The notes beneath the pieces are model-generated. The model ran no database searches and was not told the DNA's origin. It worked only from the letters and a program-made list of their open reading frames with translations. From the NCBI GenBank assembly GCA_002298335.1, contig DBNK01000017.1, positions 1 to 64,000 on the forward strand: 64,000 nt of DNA, given 5' to 3'. Position numbers and translations under genes: made by a program. Of the stretch, positions 35,931 to 45,408 are shown in pieces. The stretch is from Thalassolituus sp. UBA674 (lineage in GTDB: Bacteria; Pseudomonadota; Gammaproteobacteria; Pseudomonadales; Oceanobacteraceae). Numbering within the stretch: the first letter of the stretch is position 1; every line of letters begins with the position of its first letter.

Positions 35931-36362
35931 ATGACACACATAAGCCGCAGTGCTCTGGTAATGCACTCCGCCGAGAGGATGTTTGATCTGGTCAACGACG
36001 TTAAACGTTATCCGGAATTCCTGCAGGGTTGCCAATCGACGCGTGTAATCGCCGAAAATGACACTATGATCGAGGCCGAACTGACCCTGGCCAAGGCGGG
36101 TTTTGAGCAAAGTTTCACCACCCGTAACTCCCTGCGACGCCCTGATCTGATGACCATTCAGCTGGTGGATGGTCCGTTCAGCCGTTTCACAGGTACCTGG
36201 ACTTTCCAGACGCTTTCCGAAGATGCCTGTAAGGTAACCCTTGAACTGGATTTTGAGATGGCCAACCGCCTGACAGGCATGGCCATGGCCACCGTGTTCA
36301 AGCAGGTAGCCGGTATGATGGTCGACTCCTTTGTAAAGCGGGCGAACGAGATATATGGCTGA
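35931..36362 (+). CDS. ratA: RatA-family START/COQ10-like protein
   Basis: 143 aa, a full START-fold domain (SRPBCC). Strong signatures are the opening ISRSALVMHSAERMFDLVNDVKRYPEFLQGCQ and the ending TVFKQVAGMMVDSFVKRANEIYG. E. coli RatA was described as inhibiting 70S assembly; related COQ10 proteins bind ubiquinone, and which role holds here is undecided. The next gene overlaps its end by 8 bp. smpB lies just upstream in the opposite direction, the usual neighbourhood. Confidence 0.9.
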   Translation: MTHISRSALVMHSAERMFDLVNDVKRYPEFLQGCQSTRVIAENDTMIEAELTLAKAGFEQSFTTRNSLRRPDLMTIQLVDGPFSRFTGTWTFQTLSEDACKVTLELDFEMANRLTGMAMATVFKQVAGMMVDSFVKRANEIYG

Positions 36363-36666
36363 GATGATTCAGGTCGAGGTGGCGTACGCGCTGCCGGAAA
36401 AACAGAAGATTATCCGCCTGTCGGTGGAGCAGGGCACAGTGTTGCGTGAGGCTGTTAAGCGTTCAGGTATCGTGCAGGAGTTCCCTGATATTGATCCGGA
36501 TAACGCTAAATACGGTATTTTTGGCAAAGCCGTGCGGGATGCCGATGCGGAAGTACTGCGTGACGGAGACCGGGTGGAAATTTACCGGCCTCTGCTGATT
36601 GATCCCAAGCAGGCACGGGCTAACCGCGCAGCCAAAGTGTCTGCCGACAAAGCCGCAGACAAGTAA
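36355..36666 (+). CDS. ratB: RnfH/RatB-family ubiquitin-like protein
   Basis: 103 aa with the beta-grasp opening IQVEVAYALPEKQKIIRLSVEQGTVLREAVKRSG and the later GIFGKAVRDADAEVLRDGDRVEIYRPLLIDPK, both typical of the family that includes RnfH and YfjF. It overlaps ratA by 8 bp and is translationally coupled to it. No toxin or antitoxin role is proven. The C-terminal tail (ARANRAAKVSADKAADK) is basic and Ala-rich. Confidence 0.88.
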   Translation: MAEMIQVEVAYALPEKQKIIRLSVEQGTVLREAVKRSGIVQEFPDIDPDNAKYGIFGKAVRDADAEVLRDGDRVEIYRPLLIDPKQARANRAAKVSADKAADK

Positions 36667-36699
36667 GCACCAGGGATTTCAGCGATCGGGCCGGATAAC

Positions 36700-37095
36700 T
36701 TATTCCGGAGCCCGGTCGTTACTGCGGGCTGAACCCGGCACGTCTTCAGCACTGGCCTGGCTGGCATCTTCACTTTCGGACGGTGCCGATCCTGTGTAGT
36801 GGCTGTAATTGCCCTGGGGGTCAAAATACAGGGTCACGTGATAGCGTTTTACAACTTCATCACGCTTCTCCAGTGTGTAGATATAGTCCCACTTGCTTTC
36901 TGAGAACGGGTTCCGTACAACAGGGTTGCCCATCACATAGGCGACCTGACGCTGAGTCATACCGGGCTGCAGCTCATTCAGCATTTCCTGCGTGACGATG
37001 TTTCCCTGCTGTACATTGAGTTTGTACACGCCGGGGAAGGTGCAGGCAGAAAGGCTTGCAAAACCCAGTAGAGCGGTCAGAATTATGGGGCGCAT
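36700..37095 (-). CDS. bamE: Outer membrane assembly lipoprotein BamE
   Basis: 131 aa. The lipobox is in LLGFASLSAC, followed by the conserved FPGVYKLNVQQGNIVTQEML, LQPGMTQRQVAYVMGNPVV and FDPQGNYSHY. BamE is a small lipoprotein of the BAM complex that helps insert beta-barrel proteins. It is convergent with ratB and divergent from fur, the classical order in pseudomonads. The C-terminal tail (EDASQASAEDVPGSARSND) is longer than in E. coli and looks disordered. Confidence 0.93.
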   Translation of the reverse strand: MRPIILTALLGFASLSACTFPGVYKLNVQQGNIVTQEMLNELQPGMTQRQVAYVMGNPVVRNPFSESKWDYIYTLEKRDEVVKRYHVTLYFDPQGNYSHYTGSAPSESEDASQASAEDVPGSARSNDRAPE

Positions 37096-37180
37096 AATCA
37101 GGTATAGTCCGGTTGAAGATGAATTGGGACGAGGCAGGATGATACCCGATGCCTCATCCGCTGTGAAATGGTAGAGAATA

Positions 37181-37588
37181 ATGGCCGATCAAAACGTAGA
37201 GCTCCGGAAAGCGGGTCTTAAAGTTACCCTCCCACGGGTTAAGATTCTGAGCATTCTGGAAGATGATGAAGCCGGCCACCTGAGTGCTGAAGATGTGTAC
37301 AAAGCACTGATCGAAGCCGGGGAAGATGTCGGACTGGCCACGGTTTACCGTGTGCTGACCCAGTTTGAAGGAGCCGGACTGGTCACCCGCCATAACTTCG
37401 ATGGTGGTCATTCCGTGTTTGAACTTGCCAAAGGCGAACACCACGACCATATGGTGGAAGTGGACAGTGGCAAAGTCGTCGAGTTCAGCAATGAGCAGAT
37501 TGAACGACTGCAGCATGAGATCGCGGCCGAGCATGGCTACGATCTGGTTGACCACAGTCTGGTACTGTACGTCCGTAAGAAGAAGTAG
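37181..37588 (+). CDS. fur: Ferric uptake regulator Fur
   Basis: 135 aa iron-responsive repressor. The winged-helix DNA-binding half holds LKVTLPRVKILSILE and EDVGLATVYRVLTQFEGAGLV; the metal-binding half has GEHHDHMVEVDSGKVVEF and HGYDLVDHSLVLYVRKKK. The whole protein contains no cysteine, so the CxxC structural zinc site of E. coli Fur is missing; the Pseudomonas form is likewise cysteine-poor. The His/Glu regulatory site residues look intact. Placed between bamE and recN as in pseudomonads. Confidence 0.95.
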   Translation: MADQNVELRKAGLKVTLPRVKILSILEDDEAGHLSAEDVYKALIEAGEDVGLATVYRVLTQFEGAGLVTRHNFDGGHSVFELAKGEHHDHMVEVDSGKVVEFSNEQIERLQHEIAAEHGYDLVDHSLVLYVRKKK

Positions 37589-37600
37589 GTCCTGCCTGTA

Positions 37601-37625
37601 CTGGCTGCTACTGAGCAGCAGCCAG
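37601..37625. terminator. Hairpin between convergent fur and recN
   Basis: CTGGCTGCT and AGCAGCCAG form a 9-bp stem around seven bases and overlap the last codons of recN. No T-run follows on either strand, so it may only stabilise mRNA ends. Confidence 0.35.
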
Positions 37626-39275
37626 GTTCAGCATCTCTCTGGCGTGTGCCAGAGTCTGACGGGTAATCTCAACCCCTCCCAGCATACGTGCCAGTTCTTC
37701 GGAACGTTGCTTGCTGTCGAGCAGGCGTATCCGTGTGTGCGTGGCATCATCGCCGCTGACCTTGTTCACCTGATAGTGCTGATGAGCCTGCGCGGCTACC
37801 TGAGGCTGATGGGTCACACACATGACCTGAGCCTGGCTGCCTATGTTGCGCATCAGGCGCCCGACGCGTTCGGCTGTGCCGCCACCGATGCCCACATCCA
37901 CTTCATCAAAAATCAGACAGGGCATGGCGCTGGTGGCGGCTGTAACGACCTGGATCGCCAGACTGATACGTGACAGTTCGCCACCGGATGCCACCTTCTG
38001 CAGCGGTCCTTCCGGCAGTCCCGGGTTGGTCTGTACCATGAACTGGATGTCGTCTTTGCCTTCTGCACCGGCACGACCGCTTTCAATCCGCGTTGAGAAA
38101 CATGCCCTGCCCAGAGACAGGTCGGCAAAGTGCGATTCAATCGCTCTGTCCATGGTTTCTGCAGCGGCACGGCGTGCGTCAGAAAGCTGTCCGGCGGCCA
38201 GATCGTAGGCATTCTGCAGTTCTGCCACAGCGGCTTCCAGATGGTCCAGATCACCGTCAGATAACTGCAGAGCCGCAAGTGACTCCTCCTGCGCCTGCCA
38301 GTGGGTGTAGAGCATTTCAGCCTGAATGTGGTGTTTGCGTGCCATGGTGTAGATGTCGCTCAGCCGCTGCTCGACCTGACTCAGGCGGTGTGGGTTGATG
38401 TCGACCAGGCTGAGATAGCGTTGCAGTGAATCACCGGCTTCTTCCAGCTGAATCGCAGCCTGACTGAGCAATTCCCGGCATTCGTCGAGTAACGGATGCT
38501 GATCGTCGATCTGATCCAGCTGTTGCAGGGCCTGATGTACCAGCGAGCTGGCAGCGGGATCGTCGTTCTCGCTGCCGTCGCAGGCCATCAGGGCACGATG
38601 GCCGCTCATCTGGGTGTTTTCCGCACCGGCCAGACGCTTCTGCTCGGCTTCGAGTTCATCCAGCTCGCCGTCCTGCAGTTCCAGATCCCGCAGTTCATAC
38701 ACCTGATATTCCAGCAACTGGCGCTGAGCCTGCAGTTCGCTGCTGTTTTCCTGCAGGCTGCGTAATTGCTTACGGGCAGACTGCCACTGGCGCCACAGAT
38801 CACCCACATGCACCGTGTCTTCCTGCAGCCCGGCGTAGGCATCCAGGATCTGCCGGGGAGCGTCTTTTTCCAGCAGGCGCTGATGCGCGTTCTGGGAGTG
38901 CACGCTGATCAGGCAGGATGCAAGCTCCCTGAGGTCACCGGCGGATACCGGGCGACCGTTGATATAACCGCGGGAGCGGCCTTCCGTTGAGATGACGCGG
39001 CGCAGAATGATGTCGTCGTCTTCGGGCAGATCATGATCGCTGAGCCAGCTGCGGGCAGCAGGATTGCTGCGGAAGGTGGCGCTGATGTCGGCTTTCTCGG
39101 CTCCGCGACGCACGAAGTCGGCTTCGGCACGCTGGCCGAGCGTCAGGCCCAGAGCATCCAGCAGGATGGATTTTCCCGCACCGGTTTCACCCGTGATGAC
39201 GGTCATGCCGTTGCCGAACTCAAGTTCGAGTTCGTGTACAAGAGCAAAATTATGGATCGACAGGGTATTCAGCAT
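37608..39275 (-). CDS. recN: DNA repair protein RecN
   Basis: 555 aa SMC-like ATPase used in double-strand break repair. Walker A GETGAGKSILLDAL is near residues 30-43; a central coiled-coil half includes SSELQAQRQLLEYQVYELRDLELQ; the C-terminal half has SGGELSRISLAIQVV (signature) and LIFDEVDVGIGGGTAERVG (Walker B). Two overlapping LexA boxes lie just upstream, so it should be strongly SOS-induced. Its regulatory region is shared with the divergent heat-shock gene grpE. Confidence 0.95.
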   Translation of the reverse strand: MLNTLSIHNFALVHELELEFGNGMTVITGETGAGKSILLDALGLTLGQRAEADFVRRGAEKADISATFRSNPAARSWLSDHDLPEDDDIILRRVISTEGRSRGYINGRPVSAGDLRELASCLISVHSQNAHQRLLEKDAPRQILDAYAGLQEDTVHVGDLWRQWQSARKQLRSLQENSSELQAQRQLLEYQVYELRDLELQDGELDELEAEQKRLAGAENTQMSGHRALMACDGSENDDPAASSLVHQALQQLDQIDDQHPLLDECRELLSQAAIQLEEAGDSLQRYLSLVDINPHRLSQVEQRLSDIYTMARKHHIQAEMLYTHWQAQEESLAALQLSDGDLDHLEAAVAELQNAYDLAAGQLSDARRAAAETMDRAIESHFADLSLGRACFSTRIESGRAGAEGKDDIQFMVQTNPGLPEGPLQKVASGGELSRISLAIQVVTAATSAMPCLIFDEVDVGIGGGTAERVGRLMRNIGSQAQVMCVTHQPQVAAQAHQHYQVNKVSGDDATHTRIRLLDSKQRSEELARMLGGVEITRQTLAHAREMLNLAAAQ

Positions 39276-39288
39276 AGTGCCTCCGGTT

Positions 39289-39319
39289 CTGTCTGTTTAT
39301 ACAGTGTTTATATATACAG
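39289..39319 (-). promoter_or_regulatory. Tandem LexA boxes upstream of recN
   Basis: CTGT-N8-ACAG occupies 39289-39304 exactly, and GTGT-N8-ACAG (one mismatch in the half-site) occupies 39304-39319, sharing one base. Both lie 14-44 bases ahead of the recN start. E. coli recN is also controlled by more than one LexA box. Confidence 0.85.
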
Positions 39320-39353
39320 TACATTTTCCTGTCAACTGATTTGCCTGCAGGTT

Positions 39354-39381
39354 CTTGAAAAGCTCTGCACTGGCCCCATAT
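39354..39381 (+). promoter_or_regulatory. Sigma-32 promoter of grpE
   Basis: CTTGAAA (39354-39360), 13 bases, then CCCCATAT (39374-39381) is a near-perfect heat-shock promoter. It lies 33 bases upstream of the grpE ATG. Confidence 0.88.
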
Positions 39382-39413
39382 AGCCCTCACTATGTGTTTC
39401 GGAGGTAACCCTG

Positions 39414-39980
39414 ATGTCAGATGAGCAGAAAGTACAGGAAGAATCAGCAGAGCAGGTTGAGGTAACAGCAGAGACCCCTGAAGAGGCGGTTGCAGCTGCT
39501 GAGCCGGATGCACTGGCCCGTGCAGAGGAAGAAATTGCAAGCCTGAAAGATCAGCTGATCCGTATTCAGGCAGAGATGCAGAATGTGCGTCGCCGTGCCG
39601 AGATGGACGTGGAAAAGGCGCATAAGTTCGGACTGGAAAAGTTCGCCAATGAGATGCTGAACGTGGTCGATAACCTGGAGCGCGGCCTGGCTGCGGCACC
39701 GGATGAAGAAGCGACCAAAGCCATCCGTGAAGGCATTGAGATGACACTGTCAGTGCTGATCAGCTCGCTGGGACGTTTCAGCGTTGAACAGATCAACCCG
39801 GAAGGTGAGGGTTTCAATCCGGAGCTGCATCAGGCGGTGACCATGATTGAAAACCCGGATGTGGCCCCCAATACCGTACTGGCTGTGATGCAGAAGGGGT
39901 ATACCCTGCACGGTCGTCTGCTGCGTCCTGCTATGGTGGTGGTCAGCAAAGGCGGCAGTCAGATTGACGAGAGCGCCTGA
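39414..39980 (+). CDS. grpE: Nucleotide exchange factor GrpE
   Basis: 188 aa co-chaperone that releases ADP from DnaK. The first 45 residues are acidic and disordered (EESAEQVEVTAETPEEAV); a long helix follows (LARAEEEIASLKDQLIRIQAEMQNVRRRAEMDVEKA in order), then the beta domain with FNPELHQAV and VMQKGYTLHGRLLRPAMVVVSKG, the family signature. It has its own sigma-32 promoter and precedes dnaK by 142 bases that hold a second one. Confidence 0.95.
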   Translation: MSDEQKVQEESAEQVEVTAETPEEAVAAAEPDALARAEEEIASLKDQLIRIQAEMQNVRRRAEMDVEKAHKFGLEKFANEMLNVVDNLERGLAAAPDEEATKAIREGIEMTLSVLISSLGRFSVEQINPEGEGFNPELHQAVTMIENPDVAPNTVLAVMQKGYTLHGRLLRPAMVVVSKGGSQIDESA

Positions 39981-40009
39981 CGAATTTTTCACCGGTCACT
40001 GATTCCTGA

Positions 40010-40037
40010 CTTGAAATTAACAAGAGTGACCCGATAT
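40010..40037 (+). promoter_or_regulatory. Sigma-32 promoter of dnaK
   Basis: CTTGAAA (40010-40016), 13 bases, then CCCGATAT (40030-40037): one mismatch from consensus. It starts 113 bases upstream of the dnaK ATG, leaving a leader of about 80 bases. Confidence 0.82.
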
Positions 40038-40122
40038 AGCTTTCAGGTAATGAATAACCACGCATTAGCGGAACAAGTTTAAACGTCTCCGGCAAGAGCC
40101 CGGAGCGAGAGGAGACAAAGAT

Positions 40123-42027
<1,905 letters not shown>

Positions 42028-42030
42028 ACT

Positions 42031-42150
42031 CTGAGCTGGCTGCGTTGCCATCGCGGTGTTGGGAAAGCGTTCAGAATGCTCATGTACTCAATGTACACTC
42101 CGCTTCTTCACGCTTTCCCGTCTTTCGCTGGCGGCCTCGCCGACGCTCAG
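42031..42150. repeat. Variable-stem hairpin element 1 (dnaK-dnaJ gap)
   Basis: An imperfect palindrome of about 120 bases. Outer arms CTGAGC/GCTCAG; inner perfect 10-bp stem GGGAAAGCGT (42061-42070) / ACGCTTTCCC (42110-42119); loop with TGCTCATGTACT and TGTACACTCCGCTT. Flanks TGCGTTGCC and GGTGTT are shared with elements 2 and 3, while the stem sequences are not. It starts four bases after the dnaK stop. Confidence 0.8.
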
Positions 42151-42339
42151 GAGTGAACTGATGAGTCTTCATCGACGGTCAGAAACAGTTCCAGCACGAC
42201 TCTGGGGTGCACAGCCTCAACGTCGGCCAGAGCGTGCGGATGATTCTGCACAAAAAACTTCCAAACTCTTCACGCGGCAACCAGTTTGCCGCGTTTTATT
42301 TGCAGCAGGTCTGTAAATCCGATTTAAACAAGGTGAATC
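42151..42339. other. Remainder of the dnaK-dnaJ intergenic region
   Basis: After hairpin element 1 I see no gene, no sigma-32 promoter and no terminator with a T-run. An AAGGTGA site stands just upstream of the dnaJ ATG. Near 42267-42306 the sequence CGCGGCA...TGCCGCG can form a stem (GCGGCAaccagttTGCCGC) followed by TTTTATTT, a possible weak terminator. Confidence 0.45.
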
Positions 42340-43464
42340 ATGTCCAAACGTGATTATTACGAAGTACTCGGCGTCAGCCGCGATGTCGACGGTAAAGAGC
42401 TGAAAAAGGCGTACCGTAAACTCGCCATGAAATACCACCCGGACCGTAATCCGGATGACAAAGACGCGGACGAAAAATTCAAAGAAGCCACCGAGGCTTA
42501 CGAGATCCTCGGTGATGAGCAGAAGCGCGCGGCCTACGATCAGTACGGTCATGCCGGTGTCGATCCGAATGCTGCCGGTGGTGGCTTCGGCGGTGGTGGT
42601 GCCAACTTCAGTGATATCTTCGGTGATGTGTTCGGCGACATCTTTGGTGGTGGTGGCCGTGGCGGTTCACGCGGTGGCCCGCAGCGTGGCTCCGATCTGC
42701 GCTACACCATGGAGCTGTCGCTGGAAGAAGCGGTTCGTGGTGTTGAGAAGAAGATCCGCGTTCCCACTCTGGTAAGCTGCGAGACCTGTGACGGCAGTGG
42801 CGCCAAACCAGGTACCTCACCAAAAACCTGTACTACCTGTCAGGGCAGTGGTCAGATCCGGATGCAGCAGGGTTTCTTTGCCGTGCAGCAGACCTGTCCG
42901 AGCTGTCGTGGTCAGGGCACCATCATTGAAGATCCTTGTACCAGCTGTCATGGTCGCGGTGTTAAAGAAGAAACCAAAACCCTGTCGGTGAAAATCCCGG
43001 CCGGTGTTGATACCGGTGACCGCATCCGTCTGTCCGGCGAAGGCGAAGCCGGTGCCATGGGTGGCCCTGCCGGTGATCTGTACGTGCAGGTCGCGGTGAA
43101 AGAGCATCACCTGTTCCAGCGTGATGGCCGCAACCTTTATTGTGAAGTGCCGATCAGCATCGTCGACGCCGCACTGGGTGGCGAAATGGAAATCCCGACG
43201 CTGGATGGCCGCGTGAAACTGCGCATCCCGGAAGAAACACAGAGCGGCAAGATGTTCCGTCTGCGTGGCAAAGGTGTTGCACCCGTCCGTGGCGGTGCCC
43301 CCGGTGATCTGATGTGCCGAGTGCAGGTCGAGACACCGGTGAAACTGAACAATGATCAGAAAGAGCTGCTGCGTCAGTTCCAGGCGTCGTTGAAGGGTGA
43401 AAAACATTCCCCAAATACTAAGTCCTGGTTTGATGGGGTTAAAAAGTTCTTCGAAGACATTTAA
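42340..43464 (+). CDS. dnaJ: Chaperone DnaJ (Hsp40)
   Basis: 374 aa co-chaperone that stimulates DnaK ATPase. The J domain (1-70) has the essential HPD in YHPDRNPDD; a Gly-rich linker (GGGFGGGGANFSDIFGDVF) follows; then four CxxCxGxG zinc repeats (CETCDGSG, CTTCQGSG, CPSCRGQG, CTSCHGRG) and the C-terminal substrate domain. The stop codon lies within the outer stem of hairpin element 2. No separate heat-shock promoter is visible, so it probably depends on read-through from dnaK. Confidence 0.96.
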   Translation: MSKRDYYEVLGVSRDVDGKELKKAYRKLAMKYHPDRNPDDKDADEKFKEATEAYEILGDEQKRAAYDQYGHAGVDPNAAGGGFGGGGANFSDIFGDVFGDIFGGGGRGGSRGGPQRGSDLRYTMELSLEEAVRGVEKKIRVPTLVSCETCDGSGAKPGTSPKTCTTCQGSGQIRMQQGFFAVQQTCPSCRGQGTIIEDPCTSCHGRGVKEETKTLSVKIPAGVDTGDRIRLSGEGEAGAMGGPAGDLYVQVAVKEHHLFQRDGRNLYCEVPISIVDAALGGEMEIPTLDGRVKLRIPEETQSGKMFRLRGKGVAPVRGGAPGDLMCRVQVETPVKLNNDQKELLRQFQASLKGEKHSPNTKSWFDGVKKFFEDI

Positions 43465-43583
43465 GCCTGCCTGCCTCGACCCAGCGGTGTTAAAAGTGCC
43501 GGTGTAGTGCTCATGTACGATCTGTACACTGCGCGCTCCACCGGCACTTTTGCCTTGCTGGGGCTTCGTCGCCGACGGCTTAA
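43461..43583. repeat. Variable-stem hairpin element 2 (after dnaJ)
   Basis: Nested stems: TTAAGCC/GGCTTAA (outer, including the dnaJ stop codon), CCCAGC/GCTGGG, then a perfect 13-bp stem AAAAGTGCCGGTG (43492-43504) / CACCGGCACTTTT (43539-43551). Conserved parts GGTGTT, TGCTCATGTAC, TGTACACT and GCCTT sit at the same places as in elements 1 and 3. Confidence 0.82.
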
Positions 43584-43592
43584 ACTTATGGC

Positions 43593-43704
43593 TAGCTGCG
43601 TTGCCAGTACGGTGTTAAATCTGGTTTCGAAATGCTCACGTACTCTGTGTACGCTCCGCTTTCTTAACCAGATTTGCCTTGTACTGGCTTCCTCGCCAAC
43701 GCTA
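43593..43704. repeat. Variable-stem hairpin element 3 (dnaJ-dapB gap)
   Basis: Nested stems: TAGC/GCTA with GTTG/CAAC (outer), GCCAGTAC (43603-43610) / GTACTGGC (43681-43688), and a perfect 10-bp stem AAATCTGGTT (43617-43626) / AACCAGATTT (43666-43675). The loop and the joining bases GGTGTT and GCCTT match element 2. The following 43705-43838 contains no recognisable gene and only the dapB upstream region. Confidence 0.82.
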
Positions 43705-43838
43705 TCAGATTTCCTGAGACCTGCTTCTCAAGTCGCGGGATGACGAATATCCAGTTCAATCTTTGGTGTACCCGACTTCCGACTTCCCCCTACCTTCGGT
43801 ATCCTTAGCGCCCAATCCGCTAGTTAAGAATTCTGAAC

Positions 43839-44642
43839 ATGACCCGAATTGCCATTACCGGTGCTGCAGGCCGTATGGGCCGCGTGCTGATTGAAGCCGT
43901 AAACAACGATGAACAGGCTGGCCTGAGTGCTGCGATTGTACTCGCCGGTGATCCGATGACCGGTGTCGATGCCGGTGCCATGGCGGGTCTGGGTAAATCA
44001 CTGGGTGTGACCACAGTGACTTCTGTTGAAAACGTCATCGATGATTTCGACGTGCTGATCGACTTTACTGCGCCGGAAGCAACACTGGCCAATGTGGCTC
44101 TGTGTCAGAAGCACGGTAAAGGCATTGTGATTGGTACCACAGGTCTGACGGAGGAACAGAAAGCGGTTCTGAGCGCTGCCGCCGCCGATACACGCATCGT
44201 CTTTGCTCCTAACTATTCTGTAGGGGTGAACCTGTGTCTGAACCTGCTGCGTATGGCCGCCTCTGTGATGGGGAACGACAGCGATATCGAAGTGATTGAG
44301 ATGCATCACCGTCACAAAGTCGATGCGCCATCCGGTACGGCACTGCGTCTGGGTGAAGTGATTGCTGACACGCTGGGTTGGGATTTAAACGACGTTGCAG
44401 TGTATGGGCGTGAAGGTCAGACTGGTGCCCGTCCGCAGAAGCAGATTGGTTTTGAAACCATCCGTGGTGGTGATGTGGTTGGTGATCATACCGTGATGTT
44501 CGCGACCGAAGGTGAGCGGGTGGAAATCACTCACAAAGCCCAGAGCCGTATGACCTTTGCCAAAGGTGCGGTGCGTGCGGCCAACTGGCTCAACAGCCAG
44601 CCGGCGGGGCTCTATGATATGCAGGATGTGCTTGGTTTCTGA
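43839..44642 (+). CDS. dapB: 4-hydroxy-tetrahydrodipicolinate reductase
   Basis: 267 aa cytoplasmic enzyme of lysine/diaminopimelate synthesis, using NAD(P)H. The cofactor loop ITGAAGRMGRVLIEA is at the N-terminus; IEMHHRHKVDAPSGTALRLGE contains the catalytic His and Lys. Standard length. It follows dnaJ in the common pseudomonad order dnaJ-dapB-carA-carB, but here a minus-strand START gene is inserted between dapB and carA. Confidence 0.95.
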   Translation: MTRIAITGAAGRMGRVLIEAVNNDEQAGLSAAIVLAGDPMTGVDAGAMAGLGKSLGVTTVTSVENVIDDFDVLIDFTAPEATLANVALCQKHGKGIVIGTTGLTEEQKAVLSAAAADTRIVFAPNYSVGVNLCLNLLRMAASVMGNDSDIEVIEMHHRHKVDAPSGTALRLGEVIADTLGWDLNDVAVYGREGQTGARPQKQIGFETIRGGDVVGDHTVMFATEGERVEITHKAQSRMTFAKGAVRAANWLNSQPAGLYDMQDVLGF

Positions 44643-44661
44643 GTCTGCTTCTGTCTTTCCG

Positions 44662-44688
44662 GTATCAGCCCTGACTGCGGGCTGATAC
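44662..44688. terminator. Hairpin between convergent dapB and the START gene
   Basis: GTATCAGCCC and GGGCTGATAC form a perfect 10-bp stem with a 7-base loop. It overlaps the stop codon of the minus-strand START gene and lies 19 bases after dapB. T-runs are short. Confidence 0.55.
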
Positions 44689-45408
44689 TTCATCCAGCAG
44701 CGCCTGAACTGCCGCGCGGTTGTCGGTGATGGTTAACTCTTCCAGAGTTGCATTCGCATACTCTTCTTTCTCTTTCAGCTTGTCACGCAGCCCGGTGAGG
44801 GTCACTTTCGGCGCGTTGCTGGATATGCCGTTGGCAATCCAGGATGGCAGACGGCCGCCCAGATCGACAAAGGTGGTGAACTTCACCCGGGTGGTATGGC
44901 TGTCGATCGGTGTGATCTCAAACAGGTTGCTGAATTCCGGGATGCGCACCATGCTGCGGTCGTCAGGACCTGCCGAGTCGACATTGCGGCTCTGAATGAA
45001 AATGGCGCCATCGCGTACCCATACACTGCTTTTCAACGCCACGTACCGTGACGCCACAGGCCAGATCCCTTTGTATTCCATATAGGTCAGGTTGCCGTTG
45101 ATGTGCTCACCTTTGCGGCAGAAGTATACCCAATCGTCCATTTCCTTAGGGGTGTCCAAGGTTTTCAGGATGGCCACTGCCGGGTGAGGCAACACGATTT
45201 CCCCCCGGAACTGCTTTACTTCTGCTCCGGGGATTTTGCGCCGCCAGGTACTCAGATCGCTGTCGCTGTCACCTACGATGACGGCTTCCCAGGGGATGCT
45301 GTTATCAATCTCGGTCATCTGCGACTCTTCCGCTTGCAGTGGCAGGCACAGCAGCAGGGCACACAGCACGGCCAGAGAGGCTGTAAGATTCATAATACGG
45401 GTCTTCAC
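44665..45408 (-). CDS. Secreted START/SRPBCC-domain protein
   Basis: 247 aa from GTG 45408, chosen for its CGAGGTC ribosome-binding site; an ATG 15 bases on is the alternative. The signal peptide (LTASLAVLCALLLCLPLQA) precedes a START-like lipid-binding fold: AILKTLDTPKEMDDWVYFCRKG, then SSVWVRDGAIFIQSRNV and HTTRVKFTTFVDLGGRLPSWIAN. The family binds hydrophobic ligands; here it would act in the periplasm. It interrupts the usual dapB-carA neighbourhood in the opposite direction, so it may be a lineage-specific insertion. Confidence 0.75.
   Translation of the reverse strand: MKTRIMNLTASLAVLCALLLCLPLQAEESQMTEIDNSIPWEAVIVGDSDSDLSTWRRKIPGAEVKQFRGEIVLPHPAVAILKTLDTPKEMDDWVYFCRKGEHINGNLTYMEYKGIWPVASRYVALKSSVWVRDGAIFIQSRNVDSAGPDDRSMVRIPEFSNLFEITPIDSHTTRVKFTTFVDLGGRLPSWIANGISSNAPKVTLTGLRDKLKEKEEYANATLEELTITDNRAAVQALLDEVSARSQG

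Noticed and set aside
35931..36666. Toxin-antitoxin module RatA-RatB
   Set aside because: The names derive from an early proposal. Both are conserved housekeeping-type proteins (START-like and ubiquitin-like), and the pair lacks typical module features.
42031..43704. Integron attC sites
   Set aside because: The hairpins have variable stems like attC, and GTTAAAT in element 3 fits GTTRRRY, but the partner RYYYAAC core is missing, elements 1 and 2 do not fit, and there is no cassette gene or integrase.
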